A stretch of 64,000 bases of DNA, taken from NCBI RefSeq assembly GCF_024713945.1, contig NC_134684.1:3603001-3667000 (forward strand), given 5' to 3'. Made by a program: the position numbers and the translations under genes. Shown in pieces: positions 32,894-45,389 of the stretch (position 1 is its first letter; each line of letters starts with the position of its first letter). The stretch is from Dermatophagoides farinae (lineage: Eukaryota; Arthropoda; Arachnida; Sarcoptiformes; Pyroglyphidae). Below the pieces are notes generated by a model that worked only from the letters and a program-made list of their open reading frames with translations, made no database searches and was not told the origin of the DNA.

Positions 32894-34891
32894 TGATTGA
32901 TAGTGAAATGAAATCATACAAGTCATAGCAGTATTACAATGGTTTTTTTTTTGTTTCACCAACTCATAAAATCATAGAAAACAAAAAATGAATGTATGAC
33001 AAAGAATCATCAAACATACAACAACATCAAACATTGGCATTCAAAGATAATTTTATTCATTCAAATCTCTCAACATATATAAATATTTACACTTCAATCT
33101 AAACATTATCATGTGCCCTTAACATCTTTTTTTTTGTATATAATATTCTGATTACTACTATCCAGTACTCGTTTCATTAATTTTTTTTTCTTCATCATAT
33201 TCACGCGGTAGTATTATATACTAAATTATATGAATAAATAATAACAGACAGACAGAGAGACAGAGAGAGATAGAGAAAAATTTTTGTATTTTTTTTTTTG
33301 CATTAAAATTTTCATTTTGTTTTGTTCAATTTCGACAACGACGACGACAACAACAACAAGAATTTAGTCTGTGTGTGTGCAATGTCGGAATATATCGGAA
33401 TTTGGCAAAAAAAAAAAAAATTCTTTTTCATTCTTAAATCAAAAACATGTTTTGAAGAATTAATAAAATTTATATTAAATTAATTTCATTTGGGACTATG
33501 TTCGTGCGTGTGTGTGTGTGTGTGAAACCTATTTATAATATCCGCGGATTATCATGGAAAATGGACGCGTGTACAAGTTGTTGTTTTTTTTTGGCTTCAT
33601 GTGTGTGTTGAAATATGAAATGAAAATTTTTTTATCCATTCTCTGATCGATTCTGTTGTTGTTTTGTTGGTATCGAAATGGTGTAAAGTATGATAAATCA
33701 TAACACACACACACACACACACATATGTGAGTGAATAGGGGGGGGAAAAAACATGAAAATTTGAAACATGTGCAACCGGATAAAATGACATTTATATGTT
33801 ATTATATAATACATGAAATGAAATAGATGAAAATCTGATCTGATATAAATGACACACACGCACACATACACAAAAAAGTCAGTGATTTTTTTTTCTCATT
33901 TTTTTTTTGAATATTCATTTTTTAAAACTTGAAATATTAAAAATTTTTCACATCCTAGTGTGTGTGTGTCTCGTAAAGTTTATCAAATGGATCAATGACA
34001 AAAAAAAAATTATCTAGGTTTAAGGTTTTCTTGCTTATTACAAATATAAATAATATATTAAAGATTCTACTATACTACACCATGCACTATGTGTATGTCT
34101 TGAGTGGGTGTCAAAGAATTTTTTTTTTTTTTTTTTTGGTCACTGGTTTCTTGTTTCAAGAGAAAAAAAAAACGTTCATATGATCTATGTGTGTGTGTGT
34201 GTAGTATAAATGGTTATTTATTCAGTCAAAAAAAAAGAGTCTATACGTACGGATGTTTATATTTCAAAAAAAAAAAAAATTGATGTGGTTGGATTCCGGA
34301 AATGGATACATAATGGATGTTTGCTTTCTTTCTTTTTTTTTGGATCAAACGCTATTTTTGATGATGATGATGATAATGATCAAACAAGTTTTCAGAACCG
34401 GAAGTTACACATGATTCTTCAGATCAAACAAATGGTAAAATTAGAAGAGAGAAAAAAATCTCAACAAACAAACATAAACATAAACATAAACACATGTGAC
34501 AGTGAATATACGAATTCGTTCGTCTAATAATTTATTCGACAAAGAGGGTGGATATAGTAAATGTTAAAACGAAAAAAAAAAAAAAATAAAAAAAAATTTC
34601 ATCATCATCATCATCATTATTATTATTCTTTTTTAGTGGTTGTTGGTAGGTTTTGTTGTTGAATAAATGACAATACAACAATTTGATTATTGATGTTATT
34701 CAATGGAATTATTAGAATTTTCTTGGGACGAATATGTACGGGCTTATTTTTTTCCGTTGATCATAATGATGATGATGATGATGATGATGATGGAATTTGA
34801 AACGAAACGAAACGAAACGAAAAAATTCATTCTGATGTCAAGGTAAGAAAGATTTATAATAATGGAATTTGGACTTTTCAATGTGTAGGAG

Positions 34892-34931
<40 letters not shown>

Positions 34932-35130
34932 TGATGATGATGAAAGAAAAAATTTTTAAAACTTTTTTTCGCTAAATAAGTTTTTGTCGTTTTGGTGAAT
35001 AGAATTTTTTTTTCTTGTTTTTATTTTTGTTTTTGTTTTCTATATGTTTCTGTGTCGGCCATGATGATGATGGACGATAATTATTTGTGGTTGATATTTT
35101 GTTTTGTTTTTTGGTTAAATTTTCAAATTC
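32894..35130. other. 3' flanks of KMT5A and Rab3, microsatellite-rich
   Basis: 2.2 kb between two convergent genes. It contains (CA)n at about 33703-33722, (GT)n at about 33511-33523 and 34894-34927, (GAT)n at about 34765-34793 and many A/T runs. No protein or RNA gene seen. The low-complexity part near Rab3 is probably its long 3' UTR. Confidence 0.5.
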
Positions 35131-36019
35131 TTAACAATTACAATTCTGATTCTGTGGCATAGGATTTTCGGCCAATCGTGTTCCTTTCGATGCATTCATT
35201 ACATTTGGATCGGAATCCAAACTTTCGCTCATTTTATCGCATATAATATCCACTAAACGTTCAAATACGGCCTTAACATTAATATTTTCTTTGGCTGATG
35301 TTTCAAAAAATTCTAATCCTAATTGATCGGCTAATTGTTTACCACGTTCATATGAAACGACACGTTCATCTTCCATGTCGCATTTATTGCCCACCAATAT
35401 CACTTGTGCATTATCCCAAGAATATGTTTTTATTTGGGTCACCCTATAAAACAAAAATAAAAAAAAATGGTATAAAGAAATGAAACAAATGAATGAAATT
35501 GATTAGTTCACGATCAATATATTTATGAATCAATTGAATCGAATGAAAATAGCCCATTTACATAATTGATTATTAATCAAAATAGTATACTATGACGATA
35601 TATCGATCATTTGATTCAATTGAATGATTAGATATTTATCAATAATCATTATATCATTAATTATGATTAATATATACTAACCAATCCTGTACGGAATTGA
35701 ATGATTCTTCATTGGTTACATCATACATTAATATGAATCCCATTGCACCACGATAATAGGCAGTAGTTATCGTACGATAACGTTCCTGTCCGGCTGTATC
35801 CCAAATTTGTAATTTAACACGTTTATCCTGGCGAAATACGGTTTTTACTTTGAAATCAATACCGACCGTACTAACAAATGCCGATGTAAATGAATCATCA
35901 GCATAACGGAATAGGAATGATGTTTTTCCAACACTGCTATTGCCTATGATCAAAATTTTGAACATATAATCGAAATTTTGATCCACCGTATCTTTTTGCC
36001 ATTTTTGATCCTGATTCAT
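35131..36019 (-). CDS. Rab3: Rab3 small GTPase (synaptic vesicle/secretory granule)
   Basis: Complement(35131..35443, 35682..36019), 216 residues; Drosophila Rab3 is 220. Nearly identical to insect Rab3 through [39 protein letters not shown], the switch I/effector stretch [14 protein letters not shown], switch [28 protein letters not shown], and ETSAKEN. It ends CNC, a CxC double-prenylation signal. The start is placed at MNQDQKWQ (36019) because other Rab3 proteins begin just before this point and the upstream in-frame ATG lies in a CA-repeat. Rab3-GTP recruits RIM and rabphilin to vesicles for regulated exocytosis. A predicted 5' UTR intron lies just upstream. Confidence 0.95.
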
Positions 36020-36029
36020 GATATATTTA

Positions 36030-36131
36030 CTATGTGTGTGTGTGTGTGTGTTAATCATTTAGCAAAAAAAAAAAAAATGAAATTAATCGATAATGAAGAA
36101 TGAATGAATCAATCAATGACACAGTACTCAC
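36030..36131 (-). other. Predicted 5' UTR intron of Rab3
   Basis: On the minus strand a good donor, AAAA|GTGAGTAC, sits at 36131 and an acceptor, (AC)n-ATAG|TAAATA, at 36030, ten bases before the Rab3 ATG. A non-coding first exon would lie left of the donor in transcript order (above 36131). The acceptor tract is a CA microsatellite rather than a normal polypyrimidine run. Confidence 0.5.
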
Positions 36132-36661
36132 TTTTAGCTCTTTAAAGCATTCAATGCTTGATATATATTTTGAGTATTGTGATAAATAAAGTTGATGATG
36201 ATGATGATGATGATGATTACTCTCTTCAAGTAGATATATTTATAGAAAAAAAACAAGACAAAAATCACGATTTTCTTTGACGAAATTAAATGTAGAAAAT
36301 GAATGAAGATATTCAGAATGAAACACACGAACACATATTAAATTCTTTCAATTAATCGATGAAAACTTTTTTCATTTTCATTGCAGTGAAAACTTTTTTT
36401 CTTCTTCTTCTTCAACCACAAGCTGTTAATAAATTGTCAACCTTTTTTTCAGATTCGGTGTTTTGAATTCGGTGTTATTAATTGATGATGATATCCGATA
36501 TATCGATAGTGATGATGATGATGATGATGGAACCAAGGAGGAAAAAAATTAACAACTCGGAACAACAACTATAAACCACACACACACACACACACATAAA
36601 CAAATATAAACAAAAAAAACCGATCCAAATACAAACACAAACACACACACACCCGAATCAA

Positions 36662-36693
<32 letters not shown>

Positions 36694-38207
36694 TTCGCTT
36701 CCAAATATCAAACACTGGACTTGGAATTACTCTAATTAACTGACTGAAGATAGATTACACCATTGACGACAACGACGAGATTATTATTAAACAATGACGA
36801 TAACGAAAACGAATGAACGATGAATAATAATGAAAAAAAAGAAGAAAAGAAAAGAATCAGCCGTTCAGGAACTAGGACAACAAAATATGATATTCTATCA
36901 AGAATTCCTATCTCACAAATATTTAGAATTGATTATTATTATTGAATTTATACACGGTTGGCTGATGAAAATTGTTCTAAAGACTTGAATATTGGTTGTT
37001 GTAGTTCAACAAGGATAAATAATAATAATGAATATTTGTGGAATGAAGAATGAATGACTGATGATGACAATGATGATGATGATGATGATAATAATAAGAA
37101 TATTCTTGTTCAATGCACAACAAAAGCATAAAAAAAGCAAAGAAAGAAACGAAGAGGTGTGTGTGTGTATGTGTATGTATAGCTTGAATAACGTCCGAAT
37201 TGAGCTTCCCAAAAAAAAAAAAAAAAAAATGAAAATCCATAAAGTTTCGATTTCAAACAGCATACAGAGTCATCATTCAGTTATTTGGTCGGTCGTTGAG
37301 TCCGGATCTAATGATTCGTCGTCGTAATCGTCGTAGTCGTTTAAATACTCAAATACCACTATTACCACGGATTTTAATTCTTAGTTCTATATATCTGGAA
37401 TATATGGGTAATGTATTTGTTTTTTTTTTTGGCCCAATTTTTTTTCTCGCCGATACATAAATACACACATAGAAAGCAATTGGAACTAAACAGCAGCAGC
37501 AGCAGCTGCTATCGTTTGTACAAAGTTTTAGGTATTTTTTTTCCCAATCGTCTTGTTATCTTGTTGTTGTTGTTGTTGTTGGTGATGGTGGTGGTTGTTG
37601 TGGTGGTGGTGATGAATACAGAATCGTATACTATATTATGAATTAGTCTTTAGTGCCGAATCAGAATATAGCAATATATATGGACTTACGATTTTTCTAG
37701 GATGGATGGATGAATGAATGTAATCGTTGAATCAAAATCAGATGTTGAGTCGACTCTAGTTGATGAATGTGTCTATAATTTAAATTCCGGTTTGAACTTT
37801 AACTTTTCAATTAAATTTTATATTCCCACTGTCCATTTGAACAATTTTTTTTTTATTTCTTTTCGTTATTTGTTGTCGTTGTTGTTGTTGTTGTTTACAC
37901 CGGTTTCTAGAAAATTAAAAAAAAATTCTATTTGTTTAAACCGGAGAGATATAAAATTTTTAAAATAATCGACAAATTTTGTTTGTTCACAATGTATTTA
38001 GGTGTGTGTGTATGTGTGTGTGTGTGTGTGTTTAATTTGAATTGAAAACGTCACCATTTATAATATATCATGATGATGATGATGGTGATGGCTTGGACAC
38101 AGACATCCTTTTAATATATTCATTCACATTTCCTATATATATATATGTTGTTAATGGATCTGTTGTTTTTTTTTTTTTTTTTTTTGCTGCTGGTTACACA
38201 GTTGACA

Positions 38208-38244
<37 letters not shown>

Positions 38245-38360
38245 TAATTGATATGGCACATATGTATTCAAGGTCTATGATTTTTAATGTATAGATGATT
38301 TTATCGTCGAAATTATTATCCACTATTTTGTTGTTCTTGTTTCGAATACATTTAATTGTG

Positions 38361-38395
<35 letters not shown>

Positions 38396-39447
38396 TTGTT
38401 CGAAATTATGATGGACAATTTATGATAATAATAATGATGATGAAGATGATGGTAAATGGTGGACATATATATGTGTAATATTTAAAAAGTAGAAAAAATA
38501 AATAAATTTTCCATTATCATTGCAGACGACATTATTCATTCTTCATAATCATCATAATGATGATTATGTAAGTTTCCTGTTATTTTTTTCCATTTTTTTT
38601 TTGGTTGGTTTTCAATTTCACTTGTTTTGTTGATTTTCATTCATTCATTCATTCTTTGCTGGCCATTGTTTGTTTGTCGATCGATTGATTTGGTTGTATA
38701 TTGTTCAAGTATAACAATATACAACCAAAAAAAGAAAATTCTATGCCTGGTTGCCTGGTTGTTTGCATGCAGGTGTATATTTATGCAGGTATCGCGATAA
38801 ACAATTCGTTCATCTTTTGAATTTATTATTCATCATTCAATGTTGCTTGCTGTTGTTGTTGTTGTTGTCATGAATGACGATGATTTCAATAACAACACAC
38901 CGATATTATAATTCCAAGCGATCTTCAAGATAATAATAAAAAAAAGTCATCATTGAGTTAATTTGTTAACTAAAAATGAAAAAAAAATGTTAGAATTCTG
39001 CAAAAAAAAATAAATAAAAAAAAATAATCAACCTACTACATGTTGGCCGGATGTTACAACAGAATGCAAAGAATCAAATGAACTTTGATTGATCGGATTA
39101 GTAAGGAATTTTTTCATCTTTTTCATGAACATTCAGATTAGAAATACAAGAACCATAAATCAATATATATTAATTAGTCAGAAGAAAAATTAATTGGCTG
39201 CCTTTTATTGACCAAATTTTTTTTTTCTTAGAATTTGCTAATGATGATGATGATGAAAAGAATCAATGTAAATAAAGATAAAGAATATATCCGTTCACAG
39301 ATGGATATCAAATTTCTATTCACACAATAATGTCATCGTTAATGTGTCAATAGATATACACTGTTAATAACAAAATATTCAAAGACATAGAAATTTTGAA
39401 AAAAAATTTTTTAAATTTTATTTGATTTGAAAAATACAATTTATACA
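36132..39447. other. Rab3 upstream non-coding block
   Basis: 3.3 kb with no supportable protein gene. It contains (GAT)n at about 36505-36528 and 37053-37083, several CA tracts (36577-36595, 36662-36686), CAG/TTG triplet runs (37491-37507, 37560-37580), opposed (AC)n and (GT)n arrays at 38210-38240 and 38362-38391, and a 17-bp perfect hairpin at 38689-38729. It probably holds Rab3 first exon(s) and regulatory DNA, and at the right end the DDX1 3' flank. Confidence 0.5.
38689..38729. repeat. Perfect 17-bp inverted repeat, 7-base loop
   Basis: Left arm TTTGGTTGTATATTGTT (38689-38705), loop CAAGTAT, right arm AACAATATACAACCAAA (38713-38729). The pairing does not extend further, so it is shorter than a usual microRNA precursor. 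Confidence 0.8.
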
Positions 39448-41750
39448 TTAATAATAAAGACCAAGATGAACCAGTTGAGCTTTCGATTCGAGATCATATA
39501 ATTGTTGTACATTGTTGGCCATTTGTGCTACATGATCTTTGTATGTATAACCACCAACATTTGATGATTGTTTAGCTCCATACACTACTTTACCATCAAA
39601 TTCATTTACTTCTAATTTAAAATCTATACCAATTTCAGATATGATACAGTTTAAATGTTCTTCAATATCGGCCAATAATTGAATTTCATTATACCAAATA
39701 CAACATCCACCTTGTTCAACTAGTTGAGTGTTCCAGCAATTTTTACCCCTTGTACGACAATTGGCATGATACCAAACTTTTTCCGGTACATTCGATACAA
39801 AACTAATGGCCAGACCCATTCGTTCGGCACGGCCAACTCGACCAATTCGATGTAAATAATTGGCCTTATCATCCGGAAGTGTTACTTGTAATACAAAAGG
39901 TATGCCAGTAATATCGATACCACGAGCAGCAACATCAGTACAAATTAAAAATTTACATTTTTTCATTTTAAATGTTTCAAGATTAGCTTGTCGTTCTTGT
40001 GGTGTTCGATCACTATGTAAACAAACACAGGAATAATCTTTACAAAGTTTAGCTGATTGTTGATTGAAATATGTTTCAAGATTATCGCAATCAAGTTTTG
40101 TACGGCAAAAAATAATGGCACAATCAATCTGTAATGTATCGATCGCTTTGATGACATAATCGACTAAATATCAAACAATAATCATAAATTATATGATGAT
40201 AATAATTTCCAAAATTCATTAAACAAAATTACCTTTTAAAATTTTGACCGCTTCACTCAATGTATCTTTATCCGGATTTTTATAATTTCGTATATCTCTT
40301 TCATGAACAGCATCGGTTGTGATTGAATTTCGTAAATTCATCCATGAATTATCTTTACGTGGATCAACACGTACTACAACATGATGTACAGTATCCGGTA
40401 CAGAATCTTCGCCTTTAAGATCAACCCAGTTCGGAAAAAACATTACTCGTTCAGCCAATTTTTTGACATCGAAATTATGTAACGTAGCTGAACAGACAAT
40501 CATCTGCAGGCGTTTACCATCGGGAAACATTCGTGGTATACGGCCATGTAATTGAAGTATGGTTTGCATACTTCCCTGTGCAAGGAATGCATCTACTTCA
40601 TCGATGATGAAGAAACGACATGATTTTAATGATAAATGACCCGAATTGACCAATTCATTTACTCTTCCAATGGTACCAGTGACAATATCGACACCAGCTT
40701 GTAATTGATGCATTTGATCTTTGGCACTAAGACCGCCAACCAACAAACATTGACGAATATCACCGGAAAGATATTTTTTAAAATTCACAATACAATTATG
40801 TGTTTGTTCGGCCAATTCACGACTTGGTTCAAGAATCAACGCTTTTGGGCTATTATCATTAGCTGAGCTGACTGCAAAACATGTATTATTCACAATTTGA
40901 TCCGATCCTAATTGGCCAATCCATGTACAACCGAATGGAGCGTTTTGATCGCTCTGAAATTTGGCTTTCAATCCGGCATTTTTGATACAAATACAAGGAA
41001 AAAAATGATTCTGTTCACAAAGATGTTGAGCAATCTGAAAAGCAACACCTAAATCTTGTCCATTTTTAGTCCATGAAATTGTACCATAATCCAGATCGAT
41101 TATATTTCCAATAACATCGAATTTATCACCGAATTTTTCTCCATAATCTTCGAAATTTCGTGCATTACTTTTTTTGGCCGTACCACCATAGCCCCAACCA
41201 AAACGATCGGTACCAAGTTCACGAGAACCATTCTCTAATGCCCAACCAACTCGTGCCAGGCCAGGTGAAGTAAATTCTATTTCAAAATAGAATCGATTCT
41301 TTTTTCCTCTACACTGATGAATGAATGAAAATGAAAATGTTTGGTTGTAGAAATTAAAACAAAAATACGAAAAAAAACACTTACCTTTTTCACAGCTTTA
41401 TTCGCTCGCACTCCTTGCCATTGATTGGATACTTTGCTTTGTGCCGAAAGCAAATCAGCTGCCAATGATAGATTTGGATCGATATCATACGGACTAAATA
41501 GACAATTATCCGATACTTGTGATTTATCCGATTTTGATTTTGCATTCAATGTTTCCCATACAATCTGAATGACAGGCAAACAAAAAGCACCGGTTTTTCC
41601 AGAACCAGTTTCGGCTGCCATCAAAACATCACCACCGCCAAGTATCAATGGAATGGCTTCAGCTTGAATATTGGTAGGTAAAAGCCAATCGATTTCTTCC
41701 AAAGATTTACCTATCTCGGGCATGATGCCCATTTCTTCGAAAGCTGTCAT
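39448..41750 (-). CDS. DDX1: ATP-dependent RNA helicase DDX1
   Basis: Complement(39448..40163, 40233..41313, 41385..41750), 720 residues (human 740). The start [13 protein letters not shown] fits human MAAFSEMGVMPEI. The order is DDX1-specific: Q-motif region and Walker [13 protein letters not shown] (about 45-56), a SPRY domain (about 123-250; [37 protein letters not shown]), then the rest of helicase domain 1 ([12 protein letters not shown]) and domain 2 ([28 protein letters not shown]), ending LVHLGLYY. Two core motifs differ: TPGR reads TIGR (about 336-339) and DEAD reads DEVD (about 360-363). DDX1 works in the tRNA ligase complex and in RNA/DNA hybrid handling. All three exons join in phase. 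Confidence 0.93.
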
Positions 41751-41952
41751 TTTTGTTTTCAATTAATTAATTAATTTGAATAAAAAAATTAATCAGAGAA
41801 AAAAAAACTAGAAATAATTGATTTGAAATAAAATCTCAACTCAATCCACATGCAACAATATTTTTTGTTTGCAATAAAAATCAACAATCAACAACACTGT
41901 TCAGAAAGTACGTAAATGTTTGAATTGAATGGTCTTTATTCATTAATTATTA

Positions 41953-44900
41953 CACAGAGAGGAAAGTGAGCAGGGTAAACTGCAAGATTGAGTGCTAAAA
42001 ACCCTCCAAATTTGCAGGTTACTATCCATGCTCACAGGCTACGCTTCTTATTATGAGGTTACACTGCATCGTTGCAATGTAAACTGCATACTTGCAGGTT
42101 ATTTTGCAGGCTAAACTGCAAATTTGCGGGTTATTTTGCAGGATAAACTGCAAAGTTGCGGGTTATTTTGCAGGCTAAACTGCAAAGTTGCATATTAACC
42201 TCCACCAAAGAATGGTAAATACACTTTCTAATTGGAGCTTAACCTCCAATTTTGAATTTCATTTTAAATCAAATTTAGAATTTAATTGATAAATTCTAAA
42301 AAATAAATTTTTAAATCATAAAATATCAAAATATCACTTCACAAATGAATAACAAACAACCCATTATGGGAATAATCTTTGATTCATTCATTTTCAATGT
42401 AATTTTACAATTTTATGATTGTTGTTGTTTTAGTTGCCAAATATTATCGGATATTTTTTGTTTTTTTTGAGTTTTTATTCGTAATTTTAAAGTTATGATT
42501 TATCTCGTAAAAGAATTCACCTACATCACAATTAATCTTCAAAAAAGAAAAAATAAAAGATCTATCTGGTTGAACAATCGTTTGCAAATGATCATGGTAA
42601 TACACATATAACCATTTTCATAAAAATTCTGATATTTATTGCATCGATGGTGAGGAACTGTTCAATTGGTTATGAAAATGACTTACAAGAATGCAAAAAA
42701 CTACTGAAACGTTGAATGCTGATAATTTTATATGATAATTAAACAAAGATTGCTCTCAAGTAACATCAAGTAATCTATCTTTGGAAACTAGCTGCTTGGC
42801 AGTAAATTACAAATGAGATGACCGAGTACAAAAATCATTTTAAAAAAATTTAATCTATTAGAGAACAATTTTTCCAACAAGAAGAGTTTTCAAAACAAAA
42901 TCAAAAATGAATTGACAAATCAATTCAACGAATCAATGGATCAATTCAACACTAAGAATCAATTGATGATTACGCCTTTATGGAAAAAAAAATCTTTTGC
43001 CAAAGCTTTATTTGAAACTAAAAAATACAATGTTCCAACTGAACATCTTTGTATCATAAAGTCAAATTCGTGAAAAACATTCACCCTATGTTTACCAAAA
43101 AAGATCTGCCTGATATGATTTTAAACCAAAATGATGAAATTCGTCAAGTAATTGATGATCCAAAGGAATTGTTCAAAATTATATTTGTTAAAAATGATTG
43201 AAACATGCAATTGCCCTGGCTACACCGAATTGTGGTAATTGTGAATAAGCAATGGAAAAATCTTTATTGATTACAATGTCTATACTATTGCAAATTATGT
43301 CTCAGTTACCCAATGCTATTGATGCCTTTGTTTTGGAAAAAAATGTTTTTAGAAATGAACAAGTGTGTGTCAAATGAGTTGGCCCAAATCATTTTAGTGC
43401 TAAATGTCTTCAATCGTCATTCTCTTGCATAAATTGTAAATGGAAGAATCCATCAAAACTAATGGGTAGCAACGAATCATAATGCATTAAGCAAATCATG
43501 TCCAACTAATTGTGTTTTAACAAATAATATGAAAAAATGAATCGTTTATGGAAATAATTTCAAGATTGCAATTTTTCAGATTAAATAATTATTTTTTATT
43601 GGTTTTTCATTGTATATTATAGATTATCAATAATATAGATAGATAAATGATTAAATAATTCAATAATTTGTAACAGTCGTTTTATATAATTCCCGGTCTG
43701 GTCGGGTATCCGGGCTTCTGAAGGGGATATTTTCTGTTTACGAAGTTTATCCATCCTAATTAAAAAAGAAAAAATTGTCTAAGTTCGCGCCAACAAATTT
43801 TCCAAACTATCATGTTTGTCACAACCAAGTTAATATTGTTGGCTCAGTTGCAAGCTAATCGAATGGTCATTATGGCCTCGAGACATTTTACCCTTTCACC
43901 TTTCAAAATGTAAGCTATGCTCCGCCTTGTAAAATGGTTGTTTAACTTTAACAGTTCATTTTGATGGTTATCAAAATGAACAAACATGCTTGCAAGCATT
44001 TTGCTTGACGGTTGGAAAAAATATTTTACATTTGGTCTTTGTGCAAAAATGCTCGTTTTTTTTCTCAAGCTTCGTCACTCGTCTTGTTCATTTTTTCATT
44101 GCTGATTTCGGACAATTTTTGGTGAAATGATCATGAAATTCTCAATTTTATCGGGTTATAATGATTATTTGGTACTGACTTTGTTCCATCACAAATGTTA
44201 ACCAATATTTCGGGTATGTCTCATTTTATGATATTTCACTAACTTTCCATTTCTAGTTTTACTGATTTCTCATTGACATGAGAAAAATTCATAGCTATTT
44301 GGTAAGTTTGGTTATTATACTTGATAACGTTATGTTTTTTTAGGTTTGTTTCTGAAATTCGATTTTTCATCATGTTAGATATTGATTTGGCGGTTTCAGT
44401 CTTCAGTGGCATCAGATTCAAGAAAAGCTCGGTAATGTTCAACTTTAAGTTAGGAATAGGATAGAATAGGCTAGGTTTAGGAACATGATCTGAGCTTTTT
44501 CCTATTGGATTTGGTGCTAGTTGAAGTTTTGAAACCAATGAAGCAATTGACAAACATGATTAATTTTCGAAGATTCACGAAATGAAACACATAGTTGAAA
44601 GTGGTAATGGTAAGCAAATGAATGAATTGATTGACCGAAAAAACTAATATTTATTTCCATTTAGGTGAACATTTTGGAAATTGAATCTGGAATCAAGCCA
44701 GTTGGAGAAATCAGTGATCATGGTATGTAAATTGTTCAATTGATTACCCAAACTAACAACTATTTTCTTGACTCGTTTTCTAGATTCATTTTGGAAAAGG
44801 ACAACGGAATGCACATTACGATAGATTTTTATTTACATGGTATGTGATTCTTGATTGAAATGATTGAAATAACTAACGAATTTCTTTATTTAAGATCGAC

Positions 44901-45389
44901 AACTAGTCTTGGATCATAAAGATTGGATTGGCGAACATATGCTCATGGTCATTGGTTAATTTATAAATGGATCAATATGGACAAGACGAAAATTGGATCG
45001 TATAATTTGGTTTTTTAATTATTGTCATCATTGCTTTATTAATTTAATATTAATTTTGAATAAAATTTTTTAATCCTAATATGGGGGTAAAATTAATGAA
45101 GTGAATGGGGGGTAAAATGAATTCAAATTTGGAGGGTAAACTGCAGGGTTAACAAAACTTCAAATTTGGAGGGTATATATGGTGAAGCGTTCATATACAA
45201 TGTTACATAAGCTGCAAGTTTGCAGGGTAAACTGCAGGGTTAACAAAAATGCAAATTTGGAGGGCATATAAACTGCAAATTTGCAGTTTAAGTTACATTT
45301 TATATGAACGGTCCCTTCATTTCAGGGTAAACTGCAAATTTGCATTTTTGTTAACCCTGCAGGGTACCCTGCTTACTTTTGGCTCTGTG
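41953..45389. mobile_element. 3.4-kb insert with terminal inverted repeats and TA target duplication
   Basis: The left end CACAGAGAGGAAAGTGAGCA continues AGGGTAAACTGCA; the inverted right end reads CACAGAGCCAAAAGTAAGCA then GGGTACCCTGCA. The two ends match at about 26 of 32 positions and both are flanked by TA. Subterminal DNA is packed with TGCA-containing units: three 32-base tandem copies at the left (42092-42187) and a foldback at the right (45189-45389). No long open frame survives. Around 42850-43500 there is a zinc-knuckle-like remnant of retroelement type (LINE ORF1-like or gag-like; broken, not resolved). 43840-44560 holds minus-strand frames of 74 and 104 codons with no recognised family, and 44610-44894 three intron-like spacers. 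I infer a non-autonomous or decayed DNA element of unassigned family. Confidence 0.65.
42092..42187. repeat. Subterminal tandem array, 3 x 32 bp
   Basis: Three units (42092-42123, 42124-42155, 42156-42187) of the form TTGC(A/G)GGTTATTTTGCAGG followed by (C/A)TAAACTGCAA plus two bases. They differ at only a few positions. The same TGCA-centred words recur near the right end of the insert in inverted order. Confidence 0.8.

Noticed and set aside
33480-34540. Frames of 60-105 codons between KMT5A and Rab3
   Set aside because: Low-complexity translations of GT, A and T runs; no motifs.
36020-36058. Upstream in-frame ATG of Rab3 (His-Thr run)
   Set aside because: Coded by the CA repeat and lying at or beyond a predicted splice acceptor; Rab3 proteins start near MNQDQKWQ.
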